From the NCBI GenBank assembly GCA_949358305.1, contig OX442314.1, positions 37,607,211-37,671,210 of the forward strand: a stretch of 64,000 nt of DNA. Direction: 5' to 3'. Position numbers and translations under genes: made by a program. The notes beneath the pieces are model-generated. The model was not told the DNA's origin, ran no database searches, and saw only the letters and a list, made by a program, of their open reading frames with translations. The stretch comes from Strigamia acuminata. Taxonomy: Eukaryota > Arthropoda > Chilopoda > Geophilomorpha > Linotaeniidae. Positions 31,032-41,961 of this stretch are shown here, piece after piece. The stretch's first letter is position 1, and every line of letters begins with the position of its first letter.

Positions 31032-33229
31032 TGACACAATGTGACCAAAAGCAGGACCGCAGCTTGCAAGGTGAACAAGTGGAATTAAGTCACGACCAAT
31101 GAGGAGACAGGAGATTAGGCTCAAGTAGCCATTCTTGGGAGAGGGATTAGTGATGTCACTTCCCCCCCCTGGTTTCCCATTGGTAGAAAAATTAAATTAA
31201 TTCATGGAATTGATTTCCCAGAGTTCCAAGAAAATGTCAAAATTTAAAATTCCAATCATTCTCGAAAATTCCGAGATTTCCACATGTTTTTCTATTGTTT
31301 TCAGGTCGCCATCTTGATTTTTTGACAAAAAATAAAACTTTGACCAATATAAATGCCGAATTTTCTCCATTTCTGAAGAGAAACAACATTTTTTTGAAAG
31401 CAAAATAGAAATTTGTTTGGAACTAGAAGTTCTGAACCAGATCAAAATGGTCTGATTCCACAAAAACATGACTTTTGTGCTTTCCTAAAAAAGCACGAAA
31501 TCATGTCTGTAGAACTTCGAAATTTTCAAACCAGTTAATTTTATCATTGTTGGCAACAAATAACAAAATCAAACCGCGCTAGCGCGCAGACAAACCGATT
31601 CTTGATGCCTCGCAAGAAGAAACAGAGGAAGAAAGATAAGAAAATAAAAATAAAAAATTACAAAATACTGGGTGTTTTTTAATCTAAAAGACACTCAAAA
31701 AGTTCCAATTTTTAGCAGAAGGTTTTTGCAGATATTTACACTACGGGGATATTGTTGCAATCTCTTCTTCTGCCCCAAGAGACCAACAAACGCGCCCGCT
31801 CACCCCTTTCGGAGACTCATTCCAGTCTGCACGAGGCTGCCTTTCGACAGAAACGTGCCTACACTGAGATGTCTGTTCATCCCAATGAAATGGTGTTTTT
31901 TGTGGAACAGTCAGTTGCACTTAAAGTAAGAAGGAAATGCATCTTCTGTCCCTAGTCGCCTTGGGTCCCACCCTTCAGCCGCCATTGTGAAGCCATATCG
32001 CCCTCCATTTGGCGCTGTATACAACCCGGCATTTGAGGTGATTACTACCGCTGTCAGGTGTGGAGTCCCAAGAAAACCATGAAAATCATAGATAGGGAAG
32101 TTTAGAGAAAAAGTAAAAAATGAAAAAGATGTAAAAACAACTAATTTCCAAATTACAGAGATTGCTCCAGACTGTGGTTCGAGCACAGTCCTTTAACAAA
32201 CTGCAGTAGCCCAGAAATCAAGCAAGAGTGAATAAAATTCAGAAACAAAAGTTACAGGCTAGATTCCCAATCTTTTTTCAAAGTTGGTAGCTACCTGAAC
32301 GCACAGATATCGTTCCTACGCCCTAACGAACTCTCTGTGCCATTTGAGCACTTCACCATCGGTATCCCCGTACCTCTGGCAGCTCTCCCTGCTGTCCGTG
32401 TCCCAATTTCAGCAACTCTTGGGTTAAATACGTTAACTTGCAGTTGCCTACCAACCAGTACACGGGACAGGGTAGGATTATGACCGATGTGAACCCGGAT
32501 GAGCGCCTTGAGCAGCCACAACGCAACCCATAAATTATGAGTCGCAACAAAAATCAAGGCAGTCTTCCCATGTGTGCGGACACTTCGCTGCTACTCGGGT
32601 CCAACTACACGCCAACTCACCGCACGTGACTGTTCCCGCGCCAGCGACCACTAAGCTAGCAACCTGCATCCAAGCGACTAAACGTCCTACAAGAAATTTG
32701 GTGTCACTCAAAGCTCAGTTCAACATCGCCTCCTCGCCCGGCCCATAATGGAACCAGTGATTGCAGCGTGGCACCTGGAATATGACCGCTTCTCCCCCGT
32801 GGGATTTGGTTTGCTGGTGGCCACCAGCGCGCCTCCTCCACGAATCGAGTTTGAATACGCTGCAGACTGTCCCATTACTTTTACTTGGGCTGCGCACCAA
32901 GAAATAGAAATAATAAAGAAGGTTTGGAATTATATTCCCCTCCCAACCACTCAGTTTTTTAGGCTAAGCTAGAAAGGAATAGAAGACCGTTGGAAAGTGT
33001 GGCTAGTGTAAGTCCCGGCTTGCCAGTACCCAGGCAAGCTGGACATGCAAAGCCACCAATTTTTGTCTGATCAGGGTCCAATGGTCAGCGATTAGCGGCC
33101 GTTTCGCCTGCTGACCCCCTGTCACAATCATGACCAAGGAAATTTCCCCCTCTAGTTGAAAGAAAAAATTCATTTAATATTGTGCTTCGCACAATCAGTA
33201 AATTAGAATAGTATTCGCAAGAGAATTCA
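31032..33229 (-). other. Unusually long region between primer site and gag of element B
   Basis: About 2.2 kb, far longer than a normal leader. It contains a second polypurine-like tract CCAGGGGGGGGAAG (minus strand, 31172-31159) just before gag. On the + strand it has exon-like open stretches I cannot identify: about 31745-31926 ending at a donor AAA|GTAAGA, 32286-32490 after acceptor TTTTTTCAAAG, and 32749-32970. It may be a captured or inserted sequence inside the element. Confidence 0.4.
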
Positions 33230-33247
33230 AAATCCTGGACGGGCCCA
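33230..33247 (-). other. Probable primer binding site of element B (tRNA-Pro-like)
   Basis: Minus strand TGGGCCCGTCCAGGATTT, starting 4 nt inside the 5' LTR. It resembles the tRNA-Pro site TGGGGGCTCGTCCGGGAT with a two-base gap and a few substitutions. Confidence 0.45.
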
Positions 33248-33251
33248 CAAT

Positions 33252-33874
33252 TGTGAGTGTTCGGACGGACGCCACGTGGTCGGGGGAGAGCCACGGAGGC
33301 GCTGGACGCAACACACACGATAAAACAAACCACGAAATACACGGAGACACAATATAGTTTTAGTTATGGCTTTATTGGATGTCTAGGGGTATGATTGTAG
33401 TGTCCCATAGTGTATTTCCCAAGGCGGCGGTTCCTTCGAACCGTCCCTAATCAGACCGCGTGGCACGGCGGCCATCGGCCGCCATGACACACGAGGTCGG
33501 TAATCGGTTTTGGGCCACGCCGCCGAAGTTACGGTTAACGTCCGGCGGACGTGGCGCAACTGGACGCTCAGGTCCCGGCGGGCGATATCATCGCCACGCC
33601 GATAGTTTGGGTTATCTCAATAGCCAGTTTCGGAGGCGGTCGCAACACGACCGTTCGCCTTGCTGGTTGATCAACAACTCTCTTGTCCCTACGGGGACCA
33701 ACCACTTCCGGAAGGGCGACTTCCGGGGCCCGATCCTGCTTGACCAAAGGCCCGCAGCTCCACCTGGTTGCGGGGGACCGCAACAGGCTGCGCGAGATAC
33801 GAGAGGCGCTGGAGCTGCGCCAAGTGCATTGCCGTTGCAGTGCAGCGACCCGTGCGCAGGGGCAGCTGGTCACA
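33252..33874 (-). repeat. 5' LTR of Gypsy element B (623 bp)
   Basis: Direct repeat of 23087-23709, no differences seen by eye, so the insertion is recent. The outer flanks (CTTAC at 23082-23086, CTCTT at 33875-33879) do not form a target duplication. Confidence 0.92.
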
Positions 33875-34105
33875 CTCTTTCTATCGTTTCGTTTAACTGG
33901 TCGTAGAAGCACACTACTCAACATGTTGCTGCCATTACTGGTCTAAAATTAACCTGGCAACAAAATGAAAAGAGAAATAAATAAATATGAAAATACTACA
34001 AGATACTAGATTTTAAAAAATAACGAAAAAATATCAACTCAAATATCAAATAAATTACGGAGAACAATTTTGGACAAATTTGCCCAAAATTTCACTAAAA
34101 AAAAT
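33875..34105. other. Unexplained 230 bp between LTR B and the resumed MULE reading
   Basis: AT-rich. It separates the LTR from the point where the SWIM reading resumes. It may be a further insertion or a remnant of a rearrangement that also removed the target duplication. Confidence 0.35.
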
Positions 34106-34220
34106 CACATTTTAGGTATAGCGATTGGTGAGAAGCTATACTCTGTTCCACTTGAGGCGAAAAATGTCCCTCTAGGTCAAAAAAGAAAACGGGGCAGGCC
34201 ATCGAAGGCACTGATGGCCC
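34106..34220 (+). pseudogene. MULE transposase fragment, SWIM finger 3' half
   Basis: Reads HILGIAIGEKLYSVPLEAK, then NVPLGQKRKRGRPSKA and a stop. This is the usual end of MULE transposases (second half of the SWIM finger and the AT-hook-like GRP motif). It continues the fragment ending at 23086, from which it is separated by element B. Confidence 0.75.
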
Positions 34221-34411
34221 AATAATTTATTCTTCTGAGGTTTGTTTTGGGGGTTAAATGAGGTTTTTCTGTTTTTATTTTCGGGGGGAAAAATAAGCTT
34301 TTTCGGGGGGCAAAAGAAGTTTATTTGGGGGGAGGAGCAGGTTTTTCGGTTTAGTTTTATTTGGGGGGAAACCTAGTTTCTGGGGGCCATTAAATCATAT
34401 CCGAATGTGTG

Positions 34412-34683
34412 TACGCTGAAGCAGTGTGTACTCGTAAATTGTCAAGTGGTAAAAAATCCCAAAACCATTGAAAACTGGGAAAATTATGGTATGGTACTAA
34501 TTGAAAATAGTGTGCGAATAAGTGAGTGTAGGATTCAGTGTTTTAGTGTAAAATTAAGCAAAATTGTGGTGAAAACGCAGTAATGACCACATCTGTGGTA
34601 GTTAGAATAGTTTGCAGTTTATATCCTAGTTTTCTTAACCAAAAGTGGAAGCTTGTAATTTGATATTTATCAATGTTTTTCAG
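34412..34683. other. Intron 7 of copy 1, right part
   Basis: AT-rich, ends in a good acceptor (ATCAATGTTTTTCAG, to 34683). Confidence 0.5.
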
Positions 34684-36292
34684 CTCTACGGATTAAAAAG
34701 TAATGTGTCTTGGCACCAGACACCTATGCACACCGGAACGTGCTTTGAATCTGATATGAGCTTAGGTAGTGTAATTTTATATTTTATTGCATATTTAAAA
34801 TGAAATTACAATATTTTTTTCCAAGTTCCACTAAAGTATACAGGGACTGCTTCGCTTATACTTTTTAGTTTTATACCTAACACCGATAAAATCTGCAAGC
34901 CGGACGAATACGAAGTAATGTATCAATTTGTTAATAAAACTCACACACCCCTGGACAAAAAAAATTCCATTCAGTTTAGCTGCTCGAAGTTATCTACCAG
35001 GTGGCATGAAAACCCATTGAGATTTAATGACATCGGCTTTGACTCGTTCTCTTGTCTTACTGACAACAGTATGAAAAAGATAAACCAGACAAACGATGAT
35101 GTCATTAAATCTCAATAATTCTTTATGCCTCCATGTGGAGAAATTTGAGAGCTGTACTGCATTAAAGTATTTGACGTACAACTACGTCTTTCCCCGCATT
35201 AGAGGATAAGACAGACAAACAGTGACATAGAGAACGAAATTTGAAGTATAAAACGGAAATTGAGAATAATCGCATAAAACTCAAACAGTCGCACACAAAA
35301 GCCCCATTCCGTAAAAAAAATGTGGTATAATATGCACTACAAACCACACTCACAACTTACCCAACCTCATCTAAATAATCAGATATTCTTCCAGATGTAG
35401 TTCTACGTTGTGGCATACTGTGCCCCATTCAATTTTTTTTTCACAGGTGTACATAAAGTACACAATTCTTTGTTCTGTACTTCAAATAGTAACAGAAATT
35501 GTTGTTAATAATCAATTTCTGCTTTTAGATATATTTCAACAAAGGTGAAATTAAAATACCATCAATTCTCAAAAGTAGAAGAAGTATTAAAAGAAACACT
35601 TACACCATTCTTACATTCAAAATGCTAAAAGTGTGCACGCAAATAATTACATACAAATTAAAATTTATCAATCATTATAAATTTAGACCATTCGATTGAA
35701 TTTGCAATCACAACCATGCCTCAGCCATGATGATTACAACAGGTGCCAGGATGATTGTTACAACAAAAAGATTTATGATAACATCCAGTGCAAGTAAGTT
35801 GTAAAAATAAATGAAAAAGACTTGCTGGTTTCTCTGCACACTTGCAAATGTTACATAGTTACACATCTGTTGCAATATAGTTCATTAATTTCTTTTTACC
35901 ATACTTTTAGGTTACCATTTCTTAACAACATAGACAAAAATGAATGCACCAGCGCTAAAGATGCCTTAACATCATTGGCATTTTTCTTGAACAGTTCCTT
36001 AAAAGTTGATCTAAGCAAAGATTGTGGGTGTCACCAACCTTGTGAAGAATCAGTGTTCGACACCTTTGTTTACTTTCAACATCCTGATGCAATGGTATTC
36101 AGTATTCTTCTTATAGTTCCAATGAATAATGTAATTGAAGAGATTACACAAATATTATCCTATAATGGAGTTGCACTGTGCTGCGATATTGGAAATTGTT
36201 TTGCACTAATGCTAGGATTTTCCATTCTTGCAATTCCTGAACTCTTGCACAAGTTGTTTTTTCAGTTACTAAAATTAAAGAAAAAATTCTAA
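34684..36292 (+). CDS. DEG/ENaC array copy 1, exons 8-12 (rest of domain 2)
   Basis: Continuation of the gene begun at 19095, after an intron of about 13.4 kb. Exons: 34684-34765, 34826-34914, 35529-35630, 35687-35793, 35911-36292, all GT-AG with matching phases. Exon 8 has the signature ectodomain turn WHQTPMHTGTCFESD (family pattern T..G.C..F). Exons 10-12 match copy 0 closely: GEIKIPS, then CQDDCYNKKIYDNIQC, CGCHQPCEE, and the pore helix with GNCFALMLGFS. It ends at TAA 36290-36292. With exons 1-7 the product is about 837 residues with four membrane helices. The exon 9 donor (GAA|GTAATG) is the least certain border; reading on would enter a foldback element. Intact frame throughout. Confidence 0.75.
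34965..35175. mobile_element. Foldback element in intron 9 of copy 1
   Basis: Inverted arms of about 75 bp, with an exact core TTGAGATTTAATGACATC / complement (about 35018-35035 and 35099-35116) and outer arms about 70% alike. The 67-codon ORF at 34918 runs into it. Confidence 0.65.
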
Positions 36293-36690
36293 CCGCATTC
36301 ACATTCCCATGTTGACATTATAAAGCCATGCAACATTAAAATCAAATAATAATTACCACTTATTGTTCATGCCTTATTCTATGTTCTATGTATACCTTGT
36401 TGCATTGTTGGGCTTGGGGCCCAATTTATATATTGCACGCAAAATATTAGCAATCTAATAGTGTTAGCGTTAAGTACTAGGTGCATTCCAAATATTTCGT
36501 TCATACTTTTACTCCAGGTTTACCTCTGTACAACTTTTACACATGCACGAATGCATTTACCAATAAACTAAAGTTAGATATAGGTATTGGATCATTTGGC
36601 TTGTAAAATTTGGATTGGTTCTGTTAGTCATAATACTGCGATAGTATTATTTGATAGCCAAAAGTATCATCAGCATCTAATAACATCCAT
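36293..36690. other. 3' flank of copy 1 / spacer
   Basis: Homologous to the sequence after copy 0 (14278-14730), lacking the 77-bp MITE. Confidence 0.55.
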
Positions 36691-37365
36691 GTGCCGGCAG
36701 TGTTGGGCCCGCTAACCAAATTTCGCTATCGCTACTTTAGCGAAGCTATCGCTATTTTAGCGAAGTAAAAAATCGCTACTTTTATAAAATTAGCGATTTT
36801 CTTTTAGCGAAGCTAACAAAAAATGATAAATTAGCGAGGAAATCAGCGAAAATTTCGCTGATTGTCTCGCTAATTAATACGTTTTCACGACGTAAACTCA
36901 AAAACGCAAAAATGTTAACCTACCGTTTCCGTCCGGTATCTTGATGCTAAATTCGTACTGTGCACCCCATTCTGTGCAGAAGATTTTCAAATTCCAGTTG
37001 TTATTTAGCAGTATTAAACCTAATATTTGGCTTAATGCTGCTAAAATAAAGTAAATAAACAACAATAAACTCATCATTAAAAGTAATTTACAGCGTAGTA
37101 CCAAAATATTTTTGTTTATTGACTTTAGTTTTGCATTATTAGGTTGTATACAGTATATAAAATGTTTGGCTTAATACTGCTAAATAACAACTGGAATTAG
37201 CAAATTGTCTTCGCAGAATGGGATGTGCATTACAATTTTAGCTGCAAGATACCGGGCAGGAACTATACTGTAGGTGATGATACGGAGGAAAACGAATTCT
37301 GTTTAGATGAACCCGTGTTTTTTAATGGACACCAAAATGTTCGCCCGTGCCGGTACCTCTAAAAC
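36690..37365. mobile_element. Foldback/hAT-like insertion
   Basis: Absent from the first spacer. Flanked by GTGCCGG on both sides. The left end CAGTGTTGGGCCCGCTAACC is hAT-like, followed by reiterated TTAGCGAAGCTA units. An inner inverted repeat has arms at about 36957-37030 and 37168-37235 (TTCCAGTTGTTATTTAGCAG and complement). No matching right terminus was found. Confidence 0.45.
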
Positions 37366-38132
37366 ACAAATCGACTGGTATTTCAATATTAACTTGTCAG
37401 GAATGTATCTACTAAATTTAAAATTGCGTGTAGGAATTAAATTGGTTGCACATGTTTAAAATAAAATTCAAATTTACAAACATTTGTTGTTATTTTGGGT
37501 TCACTTTTTTCTCTGTACATCAAACTCACATTCTCTGCTGTAGTTCACTACCGGTAGTCAGTTTAATTTTACTAGTAATTATTTGGTGTGGTCTTCATCC
37601 ATGTTATTTTTTCTTTACAATATTGTATTTGAATTAGCATCGTCATTATTCTTCTACTTGTAGTTCTGACTGTAAATGAACTTCATGTACTGTATACCAT
37701 AGCAAATAAAGAGAAAATACACACAAAACAAACTTGTTCTTTGTTGTAATAAAAACAACTTTAGTATTAGTAATGGGACTGAGACTATTAATCTTTGGTG
37801 ATCCATAATATTCGCGACATTCAAAAGGTCGACAGTTTCACTATGTTAATACATATTCATTTTTTTGAACTCAATGAAAAGGGTCAAAATTATATTTAAT
37901 TGATGAGTTGTTGTACAGCTAAGTTGCTCATTATCAGACACAGAGAAATACAGTACTTACAATCTGTTTACAAAGCATATACAGGCAGAAAAGGTAGTCG
38001 TAAACCTATTTTTACGTTTCCAACGACGAATTTCAGAATATTTGCCATTGGAACAGCATTCTAACTGCAATAATGCAATTTTGAAGTCATTGAGAGAGTA
38101 CTGCGTGAAGCAGGATCTAGCCCTTTATCGCC
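37366..38132. other. Intergenic spacer, array unit 1/2
   Basis: Homologous to 14740-15490; no conserved ORF. Confidence 0.5.
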
Positions 38133-38175
38133 AGTGGTCGACAGCTTTGTTTACTTTCGACATCTTGATGCATGG
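38133..38175 (+). pseudogene. Stub of the relic DEG/ENaC last exon
   Basis: Reads SFVYFRHLDA, corresponding to TFVYFQHPEA of the relic at 15490. It is truncated here by the following insertion. Confidence 0.5.
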
Positions 38176-38191
38176 ACACTCTCGAATCTAA

Positions 38192-38395
38192 ATGTTCAAT
38201 AATACCGAATCTCTTGAGGAACTTAGTTGGTTACAGAACTTAAGTTTATGCAATAGTTGCTCTCTTCTTCCCAAATCTTTAGCTTTATCTGTAAAAACTG
38301 ACGCCTCTCTTAAGGGATGGGGCATGGTCGCAAACAATATCAATATTGGTGGTTTGTGGACTGGGATTTACTTGCACAAACACATAAACGTTTAA
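38192..38395 (+). pseudogene. DIRS-type retrotransposon RNase H fragment
   Basis: Short open stretch with SLEELSWLQNL, then VKTDASLKGWGMV and GGLW. This order (E-L-x-W-L, TDAS-GWG, GG-W) is typical of the RT/RNase H region of DIRS elements. Only about 65 codons remain; no other DIRS part is seen nearby. Confidence 0.6.
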
Positions 38396-38464
38396 AATGT
38401 TAAAAGTACCATATATTTTTTGTACATTTTTAATAAAAGCCATATTTGTTTTAAAATCAACTAA

Positions 38465-38670
38465 AAATCACGTTTTTAATTATTTTCACCAATTTTCAAA
38501 GCTGTTTCACCAATTTTCGAAGCTTTTTCACCAATTTTTCACGAATTTCCGAAGCTTTGTCACCAATTTTTCAAGAATTTTCGAAGCCTTGTCACCAATT
38601 TTTCAAGAATTTTCAAAGCCTTATCATCAATTTTCGAAGCTTTGTCACCAATTTTTGAAGCTTAAATGTA
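38465..38670. repeat. Tandem repeat, TCACCAATTTT...GAAGCTTTG units
   Basis: About seven diverged units of 18-33 bp containing CACCAATTTT and CGAAGC(C/T)TTG. Confidence 0.7.
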
Positions 38671-38834
38671 TAACAATAATAATTAGATTTACACAAACTT
38701 TTGCAACTGTGAAATTTGTTAGTCAAACATACTGTAGAAGTAAACATTTTCACAGTTACATAAAATCAAAAAGAAAATACAAGCAACAAAATTGGTTAAG
38801 AATTGGTAAATATCTTGAAAAATCATTTTCATTA

Positions 38835-39365
38835 CGGACACCTGACGCCTGACGCCTAACAGTTTGTAATAGTCAGGGGCCTGACAGTCTGGAATAGTCA
38901 GGGGCCTGACACCCCACACCCGACACCTGACGTTTCGTTTTAGTGAAAATGGAGATTCAGACGCCTGACACCTGACACCTGACAGTCTGTGTGAAAATTG
39001 GAATTTTAGAATAGCGGGGTTGCGCGTTATCAGTCAGAGTCACGCAGAGAAGTCAACATCGAGGAGGAGTTTTTGGATCGTGAGATTGTATGATGCACGT
39101 GCGGAAGTTCGGTTGTTGGTCCTAAATTATCAATTCTAACCACTGTTCCTGTTTTTCCTATACGTAAACCCCAAAGAAACACAATAAATCTTGTCTTAAA
39201 CTTTAAAGCATGGTTTTTATTCGTCTGAAGTAAAAAGTTCAATTTAGACAGAATTTCATCTAGTATTCAATCAAAATTAGTTTTATTCGAATTACGACAT
39301 TTCAAAGTCTGGAATAGTCAGGGGCCTGACACCTGACACCCGACGCCTGACACCTGACGTTTAGT
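38835..39365. repeat. CCTGACACCTGACGCCTGAC repeat clusters
   Basis: Two clusters (38838-38995, 39305-39362) of 8-bp CACCTGAC/CGCCTGAC units with the phrase AATAGTCAGGGGCCTGACA recurring in each. A stretch without repeats or genes lies between. Confidence 0.65.
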
Positions 39366-40001
39366 CCATCCCCGCTTGGTACACCTCGCCTAGGTCGTTG
39401 GGTTGCCTTACCCAACCCAGTTCAACCTCTGACTAAAACTCCTTGACTCCTTGACCACGTAGTCAAGGACCACATGGACAGCGTGGTCGGATTACATTTG
39501 CCTTCCGTGCACTACTGCACGCCGATCGACATTGTCACATATTGGTAAAACTTTTAATTTTTATTGGATTTATTTGTGTAAATGTTCTTTTTTTCCCATC
39601 TAAATCATGTATTTGTTCCGTTTATATTTGAAGCCCTGTCATTGAATGACATGTCAGAGTAACAGATGTTACGCCTGGGGTTTTTCCTGAATTCACTTTT
39701 AAGATCCCCAAAATTCATCAAACTACACGTATGCATTTATTCACACTCTACGTTTATCAACTTTTGGCAAAATAATAACTCGCTAATCCTGCTTCAACCA
39801 CTCCAAACGATTCGTGAACGCGAAACATATGTCAACAAATTAAAAATTAATTTGAAAAAAAAGAAACAAACTTCTAACCAACATTTTCTACTTTCACAAT
39901 ATAATTACAGCCACTTTTTCATTATTTTGACATTTAATTTGATTTTGATGACAACCTAATTGAACTGACAACTTGATAAACTGACCCTGCCTATACCTAG
40001 G
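39366..40001. other. Spacer
   Basis: 39366-39720 is unplaced and holds no gene. From about 39725 it is homologous to 16731 onward. Confidence 0.45.
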
Positions 40002-40010
40002 CTGTACAAC

Positions 40011-41341
40011 GGGTTACAATAACTGGCGCGGAATGAATGAGCGCGGAAAGAAATTCCGCGCTTATTCATTCGCGCTTATTCAGTTCTCGGCTGATCATTC
40101 CGCGCCTGTTCAGTTGTGGTAATGAGAATTCCGCGCTCAGGCAATTCCAGAACTGACTAAGCGCGGAATTATTTACAGAACACCATTCCGCGCTTATTCA
40201 GTTCTTGAATTGCCTGAGCGCGGAATGGTGTGCTGTAGAGAATTCCGCGCTTATTCAGTTATTGAATTGCCTGAGCGCGGAATGGTGTGCTGTAGAGAAT
40301 TCCGCTAGGAGACGGGAGGGGGCTTTACTGCAATGAGCGTTTGTTCAATTTTCGTCGTAATTTGCTGATTTCTTCTTTTTAACTAAATTTAATGAGAAAT
40401 ATAAGGACGCCAACGTTTTCAGCGGCAGATTACACATAGGATTCATGTGTTAAATATTCCTAAAGGTCAATTTTGAAAATTAGTCTTTTTTTTAAATTTC
40501 AAAATTAAATTCTATTTTGGTCACGGCTTCCGCCAGATAAAGCTCTAGTTTGTTTACAATTCGTGGTCAATCGAAATTCAAAATGAAAATGGTGAACATG
40601 AAAGTTAATCGGTTTTTCAAAAAAATACCCAAGTTTAATTACGAAGACATGCATTTTAAAATTAGAAATTTGAAATAAAATGGTGAACATGACATAAATC
40701 ACCGATTTTTTAAAGAAAAAATGACTACCGTATTTTATCAATTAAGAGCTGCGGCTCTTATTCAAAACTGCAATTTTTGTCAGCAATTACAATTTCGGTT
40801 TTTCGTTTGCTATATTTGTTTAATGTAACAAACGAAGTCCAATTATGTCCATTGAAAGGGCTATCTAGTCCAATAAATTTTTTGGATTGGACATAGGGGG
40901 GGCCAACTTAACGAAAGTCACTAATTGGACGAATCGTGTCGTTAAACGAACATTTTTCAAGTGTGAGAATTTTGGTTGAAAAAACGTCCAAAATTGACTT
41001 TAAAAGCCTAAAAACCACGAAAATAAGTAAATTCGATTGGAAAACAACAAATTAAAAACTTGTATTGCTTTTCGTATTCCGCGCTTATTCAGTTCCAACT
41101 TTTGTCCAAATTCCGCGCTAATTCAGTTCCAAACTTTGTCCAAATTCCGCGCTAATTCAGTTCCAAATTTTAACAAATTCCGCGCTTATTCAGTTGACAA
41201 TGTTGGCATTCCGCGCTAATTCAACAATTGAATTCAAAATTCCGCGCTTATTCATTCCGCGCCAGTTCAATTTACTGAAATAACGGGTCTGTAAAAAAAA
41301 TTAATTCCGCGCCAATTCATTTCGCGCCAGTTATGAATCCC
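40011..41341. mobile_element. 1331-bp non-autonomous DNA transposon with 9-bp target duplication
   Basis: Perfect 9-bp duplication CTGTACAAC (40002-40010 and 41342-41350). The duplicate spacer has the empty site, one CTGTACAAC near 16995. Ends are imperfect inverted repeats (GGGTTACAATAACTGGCGCG; GGGATTCATAACTGGCGCG). Both subterminal regions are packed with ATTCCGCGCTTATTCAGTT-type units. No transposase ORF. The 9-bp duplication suggests the MULE superfamily. Confidence 0.88.
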
Positions 41342-41350
41342 CTGTACAAC

Positions 41351-41961
41351 ATATAATTTTCTTGTTATTTATTCCAACTATCGTGTCAAGAATGAATGTT
41401 AATTTGCTTATTTTTCAAGAAAGAATTAATGATTTTGCAAAATCGTTATCACTTCTGACTGCAAAACAGTAATTTTTATCTGCCAACTCAAAAATATATT
41501 ATTTAAAGTAAAAATCAATTTCATGGAAAAATTTACCTTGATATTTCACAAAAATAATTACTACGAACATGTTGACAAAAACATAACAAGTGGTCAGTCA
41601 ATCCATAGATGCATCTAAAGCTGTAAACACATCTGAGTTAGGCTTCTTGAGCCAAACTACGGTATTTAAAACACTGAAAAACGGTAAATAATTTTTATTT
41701 ATTTTATTTTGCAAGTTCTATCAATATTTTTAATTTTGAAACATACAGTACTTCGACATTTGCAAGTTGATAGAATTTTTTTAAAAGCACACTGACATTT
41801 ACCTTTGCAATTATTTGAAGTTTAATCCCTTAATCCTTGCTTCTCTTTACTGATTGCCCCTCTGAATATTTTTTTTTATCAGAAAACTCAAAACAAGAGC
41901 AAAAATCCAGCTTAATTTGATTAGCTTACGTTGAGTTAATCGAAATAGCAAATGTATCCGG
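41351..41961. other. Spacer and 5' flank of copy 2
   Basis: Homologous to 17005-17444 and then to 18985-19085. The last 100 bp are the 5' flank of the channel gene, cut off from its coding part by the BEL insertion. Confidence 0.6.

Larger units (their letters stand above)
22673..34402 (+). mobile_element. MULE-type DNA transposon, non-autonomous, split by Gypsy B
   Basis: Flanked by a perfect 9-bp target duplication GAATGTGTG (22664-22672 and 34403-34411), the size typical of Mutator-like elements. The ends are imperfect inverted repeats rich in C runs on the left (22673-22800) and G runs on the right (about 34240-34402), sharing (in complement) TTTAGTTTTATTTGGGGGGAA. Between them are two pieces of a SWIM-type transposase C-terminus. 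Its core catalytic domain is missing. Gypsy B (23087-33874) interrupts the SWIM motif. Confidence 0.82.

Noticed and set aside
34918-35118. 67-codon ORF after exon 9 as channel coding sequence
   Set aside because: It runs into a foldback element; ending exon 9 at 34914 gives phase-matched joining to exon 10.
38835-39365. CRISPR-like array from CCTGACACC repeats
   Set aside because: Units are 8 bp with no regular spacers; a simple tandem repeat in a eukaryote.
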